Shown: positions 1-9,760 of the stretch, piece by piece | How positions within the stretch are numbered: the stretch's first letter is position 1 | How the letters are laid out: the number at the start of each line of letters is the position of its first letter | Notes under the pieces: model-generated | Databases searched by the model: none | What the model saw: only the letters and a program-made list of their open reading frames with translations | Told to the model about the DNA's origin: nothing | From: Bipolaris cookei | Taxonomy: Eukaryota > Ascomycota > Dothideomycetes > Pleosporales > Pleosporaceae | NCBI GenBank assembly: GCA_002286855.1 | Contig: NRSV01000013.1 | Location: 219,190-283,189, forward strand | Length of the DNA stretch: 64,000 nt | Direction: 5' to 3' | Position numbers and translations under genes: made by a program

Positions 1-931
1 TGCGCAATCCGCCGTAGAGCAAACCTCATACTACATCCGCGGAAAAGCAGACGGCTTGAAGACACGGTAGTCTATGCTTTGAAAATTTTAGTTTGCTATA
101 GTGTGCAAGCCCTAGTATATGGTGTACTATGCAAACAAGCTTCTTTGGCAACGCTCCCACGCCGAAGTCGACATCTCTGCTCCCGAGCACGCAATACGGG
201 CCCTGTCCGTTTTTATTGGGTACTAGTGCGAACCAGGTCCAACTATCACATCCTTTACCCACCATCCCTGCCGTCTCGCCCGCACACCCTTGCAGTCTTG
301 ACCCATATCGAAGCCGGAGATGCGGCGAAGGGCGTCACTGTTGCTTACGACCTGTGGCCACATGGTCGGCATGTTCAGCCATGCTGTCACTTGTCTCAAA
401 TTTTTACTCACGCGGGCTTTGCCTAGAAACATTACTCTCCCAGCCTCTTCTGCTTCCGGTCCTTGGACTGCCTTCATTGTCCTTGCATCCCGTAGACTGA
501 GTATTTGCCAGTCGCGTAATTCGACAAGCTCCACCACTATTTACATATTTGGATAGCTTGTTTGGTGGTCAAAGCGATCACGCAATAAGCGCGGCAACTA
601 AAGTAATATCGAGACGCTGTCACGGCATCGGTCCTACTCACACCCACCATCTTCGGACGCCATCTATGTTGAGAAGCGGCCCTTGAGAAGCTTCGCTTCC
701 GCTACGGCATTTGGGATTAGTACCAGATCATTACCATCCCATACTTCCCACCTCCCCCCGCCGTCTTAAAAAGACAAGCTTCCGACTAGCCTTCGACACA
801 TTCTTGACGCATCTGTTTGAACTCCTTTTGGTCTTATCCAAGTCTCTGGTACTGGATCTCAAGCACTTGGCATTCCAAGGCTGACCCGGTACACCAATCT
901 ACGTTCGAGTTGGAGTAACGTCCAATCAACG
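1..931. other. Left-edge region and sulfate permease 5' region
   Basis: No supported gene. Several overlapping open frames of about 70-125 codons cover positions 26-556 on both strands, but none has a recognisable domain, splice context or convincing composition. A terminal exon of a gene lying outside the window cannot be excluded. Positions 600-931 are pyrimidine-rich and probably hold the promoter and leader of the sulfate permease gene. Confidence 0.4.
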
Positions 932-3503
932 ATGGCTTCGACAGCCAACAAAGTTGGCCAAGGCCTGGCAAAGGTCTTGGGTATCGATCTCCATTACCGG
1001 AACGAGACCGGCTCGGACCGTGTCACACGAGGCGAGAGTGTGTTTACCGTCGACTCTGCCGACATCTATGTCGAGGAAGAGCCAACAGCGCGGGAATGGC
1101 TTCAGGAGGTTGTTCCTAGCGCTCGGGAATTTGGCGAATATCTGTACAGTTTATTCCCTTTTGTTCATTGGATAACTCGCTATAATGTCCAATGGTTAGT
1201 CGGAGATCTTGTTGCTGGTATGTCAACACGCAGTATTGTTACCGTCGCAATGCTTACATCTTCTAGGTATCACCGTTGGTGCGGTTGTCGTGCCTCAGGG
1301 CATGGCCTACGCAAAGCTCGCTGAGCTCCCTGTCGAGTTCGGACTATATTCCTCTTTCATGGGCGTACTCATCTACTGGTTCTTCGCTACCTCCAAGGAC
1401 ATTACCATCGGGCCTGTCGCTGTCCTTTCTACAGTGACGGGCGGTATTGTGCTATCGGCAGAACAGAAACTGGCTGGCCAAAACATCTCACGAGACACGA
1501 TCGCATCTGCATTGGCCATTATTGCCGGCTCGATTGTCCTCTTTCTCGGTCTCATAAGGCTAGGCTGGATTGTCGACCTCATTTCTCTACCTGCAATTTC
1601 AGCCTTCATGACTGGTTCTGCCATCAGCATTGCTGCTGGACAGTTCCCAACCATGATGGGAATCAAGGGTTTCTCTACGAGGGATGCCACATACAAAGTC
1701 ATTATCAACTCTCTGAAGCATCTTGGACGCACTGATCTCAATGCAGCTTTCGGTCTTACTTGTCTCTTCCTCTTGTATGCTATCCGATTCGCCTGTGGCC
1801 AGCTTGCGAAACGTTTCCCAGCAAAGGCCAGGGTGTTCTTCTTTCTGAATACGCTCCGTACTGTGTTTGTCATTCTGCTCTTCATTCTGTTCAGCTATTT
1901 GGTAAACCGGTCGCACAGGGCTAATGGAACCACGCCTAAGATTTCCACACTAGGAACGGTTCCCCGAGGTTTCCAACACGCTCGTGTACCAAAGGTTACG
2001 ATTCCCATCATCAAGTCTTTTGCCACGGACCTACCGTCCACAATTATTGTGCTTCTCATTGAGCACATCTCTATCGCCAAGTCTTTTGGCAGAGTGAACA
2101 ACTACGTTATCAACCCTTCGCAAGAGCTGGTGGCTATAGGGGTGTCTAACTGCCTGGGTCCCTTTCTCGGAGCCTATCCTGCAACCGGCTCTTTCTCCCG
2201 TACCGCTATCAAGTCCAAGGCTGGAGTCCGCACTCCTTTCGCAGGTGTTATTACCGCTGTGGTAGTGTTGCTCGCCATTTACGCCCTCCCAGCCATGTTC
2301 TGGTACATCCCGAACGCATCACTAGCAGCAGTGATCATTCATGCTGTGCTCGACTTGATCACACCACCAAACACGGTGTATCAGTTCTGGAGAATCTCGC
2401 CACTTGAAGTTCTTATCTTCTTCATCGGTGTGTTGGTTACCATTTTCTCCAGCATTGAAAATGGCATCTATGTCACTGTGTCTGTATCTGCTGGCATGTT
2501 CGCCTTCCGTCTATTTAAAGCCAGGGGACGGTTCATGGGACGAGCTAAGATTCACTCCGTCGTTGGCGACCACATTCTTGACCCGACGGATGACGACAAG
2601 AGATCACCCAATTCAAGACAGAAGCCAATCGAGGGAGAGAATTCCATCCGTGAAGTCTTCCTTCCTATCGACCATAGGGATGGGTCCAACCCTACCATTG
2701 AACTGGAGGACCCGTACCCGGGCATTTTCATCTACCGTTTTAGCGAAGGCTTCAACTACCCCAATGCAAACCACTACCTCGATCAACTCACTGACACCAT
2801 ATTTGCCAAGACCCGCCGTACCAACCAGTCAACCTACGGCAGACTAGGCGACCGCCCATGGAACGACCCTGGCCCACGACGCGGCAAGGACACTGCCGTG
2901 GTGGACAACCGGCCAACCCTCAAAGCCATCATCCTCGACTTCTCCTCGGTCAACAACGTCGACCTCACCGCAATCCAAAACCTGATTGACGTCCGCAACC
3001 AGCTCGACAAGTACGCTGCCCCCGACACAGTCGACTGGCACTTCTGCAACATCAACAACCGCTGGACCAAGCGCTCCCTCGCCGCCGCAGGCTTCGGTTA
3101 CTACACCCCCGACCTCCCCGAAAACGGAATCACCCACCGCTGGAAACCTATCTTCAGCGTCGCCGAAATCGGCGGCTCGGACTCTGCCGCTGCACAGGCT
3201 GAAGCCCGTCAGAACCTACTCGCTCAACGCACTCTATCCCAGATCCGCACCCAGGACGTTGAAGCCGCGCACAGTGGTAGCGGTGGCGGTGCTAGAGCAG
3301 CAGATATCCCCGACTATACTACTTCGGAAAGTGGCAGTTTTAACAAGCAGCTTGAGGATAGCAAGGCGTATGAAGTTGGTCAGGGGACGCGGCATAGAGG
3401 GCGCATAGCGGTGGTGCAGGGACTGAATAGGCCGTTGTTTCATGTGGATGTTACGGCTGCGCTTAATAGTGCGTTGGCTAATGTGCAGAGGAAGAGTCAC
3501 TAG
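932..3503 (+). CDS. Sulfate permease, SLC26/SulP family with STAS domain
   Basis: Proton-coupled sulfate uptake transporter of the plasma membrane, of the yeast Sul1/Sul2 and Neurospora Cys-14 type. Two exons, 932-1217 and 1267-3503, join in frame across a 49-nt intron to give 840 residues, the usual family length. The intron interrupts the start of the first transmembrane block (VGDLVAG then ITVGAVVVPQGMAYA). The SulP core follows, with motifs such as GPVAVLST and the long run of hydrophobic helices to about residue 520. A cytoplasmic STAS domain lies around residues 560-740 and includes AIILDFSSVNNVD. The ATG at 932 is chosen because it opens the frame with a hydrophilic N-terminus typical of the family. 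Fungal members are usually induced by sulfur limitation; I did not identify a specific activator site. Substrate preference within the family (sulfate, possibly other oxyanions) is inferred. Confidence 0.95.
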
Positions 3504-4554
3504 TATAGCGATTGTTGTTTTTTTTCGGAGTTTTTTTTAAAGCTGGTTGTGTGTAACGAATAAGTCTTTTCTAATTCTTCAAAATGGTTTTGGTAGAGTA
3601 TGTGAGATGAGTGAACTGCATGGTTGCTCGGCTCAGGGGCCTAGAGCAAAATTTCTTGTCTGTTTTGGGTTTTGTACATATCTTGCTGTAAGTGAAGGCA
3701 TAGCATGTACGAGGTACTTTTGTAAGTCGCTGAGCGCATCACGATGGAATTAGTGCAATGTTGAGAAGACAAAATGTTCTATCATACATATTTCTCATTT
3801 CTCCTCCATCTACACAGGTATTCTGCCTTTGCTTCGCCTTTCCGTCGTCCTCCTTCCTTATCCCTGCGTAACCCCTGAGTTCCTGCCTATCAGGACGATA
3901 TATCTACCAAGTATCACCATACGTATCCCCTCGCTCTCTCGGCAATTTTCATCCAAGTAACAGCAAGGTAAGGAAAGGAAAAAAAGGAACGCCATGCTCT
4001 AAGCTCTGCTGAGCGTGTGCCGTTCAGACCTCGGGTACAAGAAGACAGTTTTTTAGAAAGAAAAAAGAGCGCTCTGCGCTTTCATAGTGTCTGTGCGGAG
4101 GATAGAAAAGGTGATACCCAATAGCAGAGTGTCGCTGGTGTCTTTTGTGGGTGAAGTGGAGGAAGTGGGTGATATTATACCTATGTGCTGAGTAAGAGGT
4201 TAAAGCTCCATATGCGGTAATACCGTAAGATTCCAGCTCCATAGAGTGTTTTGTGTCGTTGTGAGGAAGGTCATATGTGTTGAAAGACTATTGGTACACG
4301 TGTTTATGAGAAGAAGCCTGTATTTCCGAGTTCGCGTGGTTTGATGTCGATATAGCGGCAAGGTAGTGAAACCCTCCTCCTTTGTGGTTCCTAATCATCG
4401 TGGTGTATAGGCAGTCGTTCTTGTAATATTCACGACACGTCTTATTTGACGAGCCCTACCCCACTCAAAAAATGTCAAACGGAGCACCTCTTCATGTCTC
4501 GAGACCCGCGGGGCAAGCAAATGTACATATCTCTCTATTTTAGCCAGACGGCGC
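3504..4554. other. Convergent intergenic region
   Basis: Lies between the 3' ends of the sulfate permease and the Mex67-like gene. It holds T-rich 3' untranslated sequence just after the permease stop and no open frame that resembles a protein. Nothing else was recognised. Confidence 0.5.
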
Positions 4555-5505
4555 TTAGTTGTAAGCTTCTGGTGGTAGAGAATCGCGACTTTGAGTGAAT
4601 AAAGCACCTGCTTGCTCGAGGTTCCACTGGCCCGCTTCCAGGCACTGAATTGCGTAGTCACGTGTGAGATTGGTTTCGCGTTGTACGTATAGAATCATTT
4701 CTTCTTTTCTCTGCTGCTCTGGGTCCATTATTGTGGCTGTGGGTACTGGGGTGTTGGATTGGGGTATTTGCTGTGGTTGTACATTTGCCCCTGGTGCTGC
4801 GCCGGGGCGCACTTGTTTACCGTTCAAGATTTTGAGTTTGGGGAACCAAGAGATAATCTCGTCTTCCCAGTTTGCCGAAGGAAATGAATCGATGATGAGA
4901 TGTTCGACGTTTCTGAAACGGCCTTTCCATGGCTTGAGCGCGTCCAGCGTCGCAAAAGCGTTATTGCTCAAGTCAAGGTTCTGGATGTGGCGAAAGTGAT
5001 TGCAGAGTTGATAGACAGCGTGCGTATTTTGAAGATTGTTGCCAGACATTGTAACGCTGTGGATCGCTTGCTCTTTCGCTTCCTGTGTCTCGAGGATGGC
5101 GTCGCAGACAATCATAAGGGCGGGGAAAAACTTCTTTTGGGCTCCTTCTGTAGCGAACATACCGGATTGCAGGATTTCCTGATCGCTGGCAATGGCAGAG
5201 AGATTGAGTAGCTTGTTGGCTGCATCGTAACGGCGCCCGAGAAAACCTTCCATGAGAGGGTAGGACGGGTTTGACTTGACTTTTTCAATATCGATCGGCG
5301 GCTCTCGTGAGCGGTTGTCGTATTGGAAGTGATTTTGGCCTCCTCTGAAACCTCTCCCACGTCCTCTGCCCCGACCCCGTCCACGCGAAGAGTCGCCATC
5401 AACCATCATCTGATCGCCGTCGTTGTTCTGTGGTGTAAAAGAGACACTCCAGTTGCCACGCCCACGGCCGCGGCCACGTCCTCGTCCTCGGTGCTGGTCG
5501 TTCAT
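4555..5505 (-). CDS. Mex67/NXF1-like protein with LRR and TAP-C, lacking NTF2-like domain
   Basis: Intronless gene of 316 residues. The N-terminus carries two arginine-glycine tracts (about residues 5-17 and 40-55, the second ending in FRGG). A Mex67-type block follows: a GFLGRRYD segment, then leucine-rich repeats with NLQNTHAVYQL and LDLSNNAFATLDALKPW, ending in FPKLKILNGKQV. In ordinary Mex67/NXF1 (about 600 residues) this point leads into the NTF2-like domain that binds Mtr2/NXT1. Here a short proline- and glutamine-rich linker goes straight to a C-terminal TAP-C/UBA-like domain (LYVQRETNLTRDYAIQCLEAGQWNLEQAGALF), which binds FG nucleoporins. The start at 5505 is preferred over an in-frame ATG 51 codons upstream because the extension is unlike the family and overlaps a possible TATA element near 5590-5597. 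RNA binding and nuclear-pore contact are inferred. It could be a Mex67 paralogue or regulator; a full-length Mex67 should exist elsewhere in the genome. Confidence 0.85.
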   Translation of the reverse strand: MNDQHRGRGRGRGRGRGNWSVSFTPQNNDGDQMMVDGDSSRGRGRGRGRGRGFRGGQNHFQYDNRSREPPIDIEKVKSNPSYPLMEGFLGRRYDAANKLLNLSAIASDQEILQSGMFATEGAQKKFFPALMIVCDAILETQEAKEQAIHSVTMSGNNLQNTHAVYQLCNHFRHIQNLDLSNNAFATLDALKPWKGRFRNVEHLIIDSFPSANWEDEIISWFPKLKILNGKQVRPGAAPGANVQPQQIPQSNTPVPTATIMDPEQQRKEEMILYVQRETNLTRDYAIQCLEAGQWNLEQAGALFTQSRDSLPPEAYN

Positions 5506-5699
5506 GGCTGTTGAAATGATTCCAGTGGGCTTGAGCGAGTGTGAGAGAGATGTGGAGGTGTGTAAGCAAGTTGACTGAGGACGGAGCCGTATATAAAGGC
5601 TGACTGGCCGTGCGCTGCCAAGCCACGATGTCATCCTACGACACTTGTCATTGGTCAACGCTAATGACTCTTCTGACGTCGAACAACACTTTCTTCTTA

Positions 5700-5945
5700 T
5701 TATTATGATTCCATTAGAATCTATATGCAGTCAGGGACTATGTAAGACTTTGGCCATAGGCCGTTCTGTGGGGTTTGTTTACTGTTGGTACGGCAAAGGC
5801 CTTAATTGAGTCAAACAACTGCAGTTGCACAATGCCACACTATACAGCACAAACTCCCAAATTGTCAATAACCACCCCATAGAACGGCCTTCAGCCAAAG
5901 CCTTATATAGCCTCGAGCTGCGTAGACTCTAATAGAACAATAACA
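5700..5945. repeat. MITE-like inverted-repeat element
   Basis: The segment at 5711-5774 reappears as an imperfect reverse complement at 5874-5936. Both arms contain a core close to CTTTGGC...GGCCGTTCT and begin with a (C/T)(C/T)ATTAGA..TCTA motif. Differences between the arms are mostly transitions, as expected after repeat-induced point mutation or ordinary decay. A TTATTATT-type flank occurs outside both arms. The roughly 100-bp centre has no coding capacity. A third copy of the arm occurs at 43531-43597. Size, terminal inverted repeats and lack of coding suggest a non-autonomous DNA transposon; the parent family was not identified. Confidence 0.75.
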
Positions 5946-6069
5946 ACAATAATAACAACAATAATAACTGCAGTTGCACAAAACACTAAAATGAAGACTT
6001 GACTGATTCGACTAGCTACTGGGCTATCGACGTAGTTATATACTCAGCAGTAGCAGGCAAGGCAGCAAC

Positions 6070-6160
6070 TGCTGAAACGTGTTCCCCTGCTGAGACGTGT
6101 ATGCCCTTGCTGACACTTGTATGCCCGTAGCAAGACCGAGGTAAGAAGACCGAGGTAAGA
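6070..6160. repeat. Degenerate tandem repeats
   Basis: Three diverged units resembling GCTGAGACGTGTATGCCCTT lie at about 6070-6129. They are followed by two copies of GACCGAGGTAAGA at 6134-6160. They sit inside the repeat island and carry no open frame. Confidence 0.6.
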
Positions 6161-6227
6161 CTGGTGTCGTCAGCTCGATTCCAATATATGTCCCAACATT
6201 TATAATGGGGGAGTTTCTAGTGTAAAT

Positions 6228-6295
6228 TACGACTATGGTGCTTAGGCCTTTGTCTAGTTAAGCAATGGCTATTGCTTACTAGACGCCTGTTGCTA
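6228..6295 (+). repeat. Segment shared with the 43.6-kb repeat
   Basis: The stretch GACTATGGTGCTTAGGCCTT and the following TCTAGTTAAGCAATGGCTATTG resemble 43629-43680 (GACTATGGTGCTTCGGCCTT, then TCTAGCTAAGCTATTGCTAG). In this copy it lies about 450 bp from the inverted-repeat arm; in the 43.6-kb copy the two are almost adjacent. Confidence 0.65.
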
Positions 6296-7694
6296 AAGAG
6301 CAGCTTGGTGACAGAAAGAGATGTTAGATAGCTAGGCAATCCTCCAGCGGGCTCTTTTAAGGGAAAAGAAAGGGTTTGACTATTTAGTTTAAAGAGTAAC
6401 TCTCTCTAGTTTTAATGAGTCTTCCTCTCAAGTTTTAATGAGTAACTCTCTCAGTTTTGGTATGGTGCCGCAGTGAGCAATGGCTATCTCGGCGCTCGGA
6501 TGTCGTGCTACAGCGAGCGATAACTGTCTTAGCGTTTGAGTAGTTTTTGTTTCCGCATTGTTGTTTGTCTCTTAGTCATTGGGGAGGTTTGTGCGTTCTC
6601 GAATATTTTCGCATTTTGAATACGTCGCAAGAAAATCGACAATACACCCTCTAGCACCTCAACGAGAGGGCTACACACGTTAGAGGTGGCGTAAATCGAT
6701 TTCTCGCGACGTGTTACCCCTATATCTGATAGGTTATTGACGAATTTCGATGATATTTTTCTGTTGAAAAGTTGGTGTGTCGAACAACACTTTGTTACCA
6801 CTATGTCTTCACTCTTTCTCATTGTTGGCACGATAGAGGTATCACGGGTGGATCAACTTGCAGCTGTAATACCATGGCGAGGAAGCGGATTTGATTGTCT
6901 GTATGTGCTATCGTGTCCAGTACTTACAGCGCCTGCACGCACGAGCGCAGACGCACGATTCGGTAAGCAGCGGGGATAACGACGTCCCTGCCACTACTCG
7001 TGTCAACCAATCAGTGTCGCTTATCAGTAGGACTCGTTCGAGTCCTAATTGATTCCGACACTCATCCTTCACTGCGAATATGTAATATGTGATATTAGAC
7101 ATGCTGTTGCCCTCTAATATATGTAACTCCATAAGGCTCAATCATCAAAGCTACGACGCGCACTTCATATCGTAGCCTTCTTTCTGAGACAATTAGCAGC
7201 CTAGATGTGTCTACGTCAACCAGACCAATAATTTCACTGTAAACGACGCGAAACCACCGACTCTTCGTCTCACTGTTGACGCAAAGTACTCAACGTGAAG
7301 ATTTACATTTCATAGTTGCTGTCTTTCTGCGTTTGAGATGTAGGCAGGTCTGCAGTCGCCACTGCGCAACAGCCGCAAACAGCGATGCCATGTAAACGAA
7401 CAGACATTTCTCATCTACCAAGCTCAGCGAGTGATGCATACTGGTACGTAGAAGTTTTCTTTGATTGCATAACCTAAATAATACAGAAACAGTTCATTCC
7501 CTGAACCGGGAAATTTCTACCTTCCACAGCTCTGCCCACACCTAGCCCCCACAGACTTCATCTCAGTCTACAAATCTAACTCCCTTTAGACCAGCAATGC
7601 AAACGCCAAAACTCCACACAAAGACCCCTACACGGATACAGCAAGACATGGCCTCTGCCTTGCGCTTCCCTCGTGGTTTCACGATATGTTATGA

Positions 7695-9144
7695 CTACTG
7701 GGAATGAATCTTCTTGATCCTGTTTACACCCTCATATAAGGCGCGGTCAACAGCAGCAGCGACAGTAAGCGTACCGCCAATCACGGCGCAAAGGCCGACA
7801 AGAAAGCCAGAGAAGCTCTTTTCACGGACTTCGCGGTTGATGACTTTCATTGGTGAGATGTCCTACTCAGGGGTTAGCAGCCATGTCTCACCTGCATATT
7901 GAAGAACAAAGTATGACTTACGTAAGAGAAGAAGACACCTGGAATGCCACCACGAGCGTGAATCCTTTCCTTGTGTCCGTCCTGTTCGTCATTGCCGCCC
8001 TTCAGATTTCGCTTATGGCTCGTTACAGAGTACTGATGCGTCTCGATGCTACCCTTGTACGTAGCATCGATGGTAGAGCCGAGGAGTTCATCATGCTTGG
8101 TGAGGCGAGGAGCAGCTTCCTCCCAGCCAAGGGGTAGATAAGCTGTCGAGACAACCTTGATAAAGTACATAAAGTTGAAAGCCTTTTCGTCAGTGTGTTG
8201 CTCGGTGTTGTCGAGGGGGTTTATGTGGTGGTTCGACCAGCTACCAGGGCCAGAACCTCGATGCTTATCTTGTATGCCCTGAATAACTACATCGCTCAGC
8301 TGAGGACCGAATCGGAGCTGGTGAATCTTATGCGTGAAAGTATGCGCATATTCGTCTTTGAAGTAGTTTTCCAGATCATGCACGTGCATATTGCCATTGG
8401 AGAACGACTTTCCGGGAGCGATATGGAAATTTCCAACGACTTTGTTGACGCGGACGCTACCTTCGAGACGGCATCCTTCCTGGCGCTGCTCGTCGAGATG
8501 CTCTGCGTAGTGCTCCCGCTCACATTGTTCGACACCCTCTCCGCGACCGAAGGACCATGATATGGAAGCATAGGCGTCACGCACTTCGTCGCAGGTGTTG
8601 CAGCAACCGGGCTTCTTCGCGTTGGCGGGGGGAGGTGCGCCAAAACATTCACCGCAGTAATCAGGGGCGAGGTGGGAGGCTTCATCAGCATGCCTAGAAG
8701 CGTGGTTAGTATGATTTTCTCCCCTTTGTATGCAGCCCCACTTCAGAAGTAGAACTCCAAGTACACTTACAGATCTAGGGCCTTGATTTCAATGGTCTTG
8801 CTACCCTCTTTCTCTGGGCCCAGTCGGACCTTGTTGATACCGTGTGTTACACCCATCTGTAGTTCTCCAGAGACATCCATGACATCTAGCGTAATCAGTT
8901 CGCATGGTACCCGCGGAAACGATATGTTCAACGCGATCTCCATGCGCTCGCCTCGTCCCTTGTCCACGACTAATTCGGGCCTAACAGTCACTCTCCTATA
9001 GTCGGCCCATTCGCCCCACGTTAACCAGAAGATGACCAACAGGCTCACGATTGTGACGATTCCTCCGGAGGTTGTACGAACGCGCGCATCTTCGACCGTC
9101 TTGGTAAAGGCGTCTAGCCTCGTGAATCGCGATTTGGCGGGCAT
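7695..9144 (-). CDS. ERV46: Erv46/ERGIC3-type COPII vesicle protein
   Basis: Cargo-receptor protein that cycles between ER and Golgi, normally in complex with Erv41. Exons 9144-8771, 8693-7922 and 7862-7695 join in frame to 437 residues, the usual family length (415-440). A first transmembrane segment (about residues 27-45, IVTIVSLLVIFWLTW) follows a short cytosolic N-terminus with the family motif SRFTRLDAFTKTVEDARVRT. The lumenal domain has the conserved cysteine cluster (YCGECFGA, then GCCNTCDEVRDAY around residues 140-170) and FGPQLSDVV. The second membrane segment (FSGFLVGLCAVIGGTLTVAAAVD) is near the C-terminus, followed by a short basic tail, IKKIHSQ. The last intron is 59 nt with a clear GCTAAC branch point. 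Family assignment is firm. Confidence 0.95.
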
Positions 9145-9760
9145 GATGGTGGGCTACCACTGCAGGATAGATTTTTATTGTAAATGTCCCGAACAATGGA
9201 TCCAAGGCTGAGGTTGCGACACCCTCAGAGAGAAAGCAAGATAAAAGCTAAGGTGGTGGGGTGAAAGGGTCCTACTCAACGTCGCCTTAGTATCCAAGGA
9301 GTAGCCGTGCGTTAAACGGTCGGCTGAGTTGACTCGAGGATGCAAGGGCAATTGGCGTTGCCTGGTGATTTGAAAAAAAGGGAAAAAGAATGAAGATCAG
9401 CACTGTCTGTGCCTGAGTCGCCAGACCATTATACAGAAAAGAGAAAAGGGTAAGTAATTCAACGCGTGGACGTTGCGACACTTCGGCTGGCACTAAAGGA
9501 CAGCTATGCGACTGATCACTAGCTCCGCGCGGTGCAGCCACGCTAACGTGCATTGGGCAGGCCCGTTCCTAGATTAAGTGGCGGTGCACTGCGCCACCTT
9601 CTGAGTGAGCATCGAGTCCATGTGCGGCGATGAGGAGATGTGTTCATTGTTTCATTAAATATATTTCTTGCAAAATAAAATTCTATACAGTAATGCTACG
9701 TGGGAAGACAAGGAGGCCCTACAGATTATCCCCATGTCTCCGGACGAGGTTGTAATCGGC
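9145..9760. other. Intergenic region, Erv46 promoter side
   Basis: Holds the upstream region of the Erv46 gene and the 3' flank of the PX-domain gene. No gene or structured RNA was recognised. Confidence 0.5.

Larger units (their letters stand above)
5506..7694. other. 2.2-kb gene-free region with decayed repeats
   Basis: No protein gene is supported. It holds an inverted-repeat element (5700-5945), short AAC/AAT repeats (5936-5965), degenerate tandem units of about 20 bp (6070-6129), a doubled GACCGAGGTAAGA unit (6134-6160) and a segment shared with the repeat at 43.6 kb (6228-6290). A 9-bp-arm palindrome lies at 7028-7047. The right part, about 7100-7690, is probably the 3' flank of the Erv46 gene. 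Confidence 0.6.

Noticed and set aside
223..537. Minus-strand frame near the left edge, possible last exon of another gene
   Set aside because: No domain and no clear splice acceptor. Without sequence to the left it cannot be judged.
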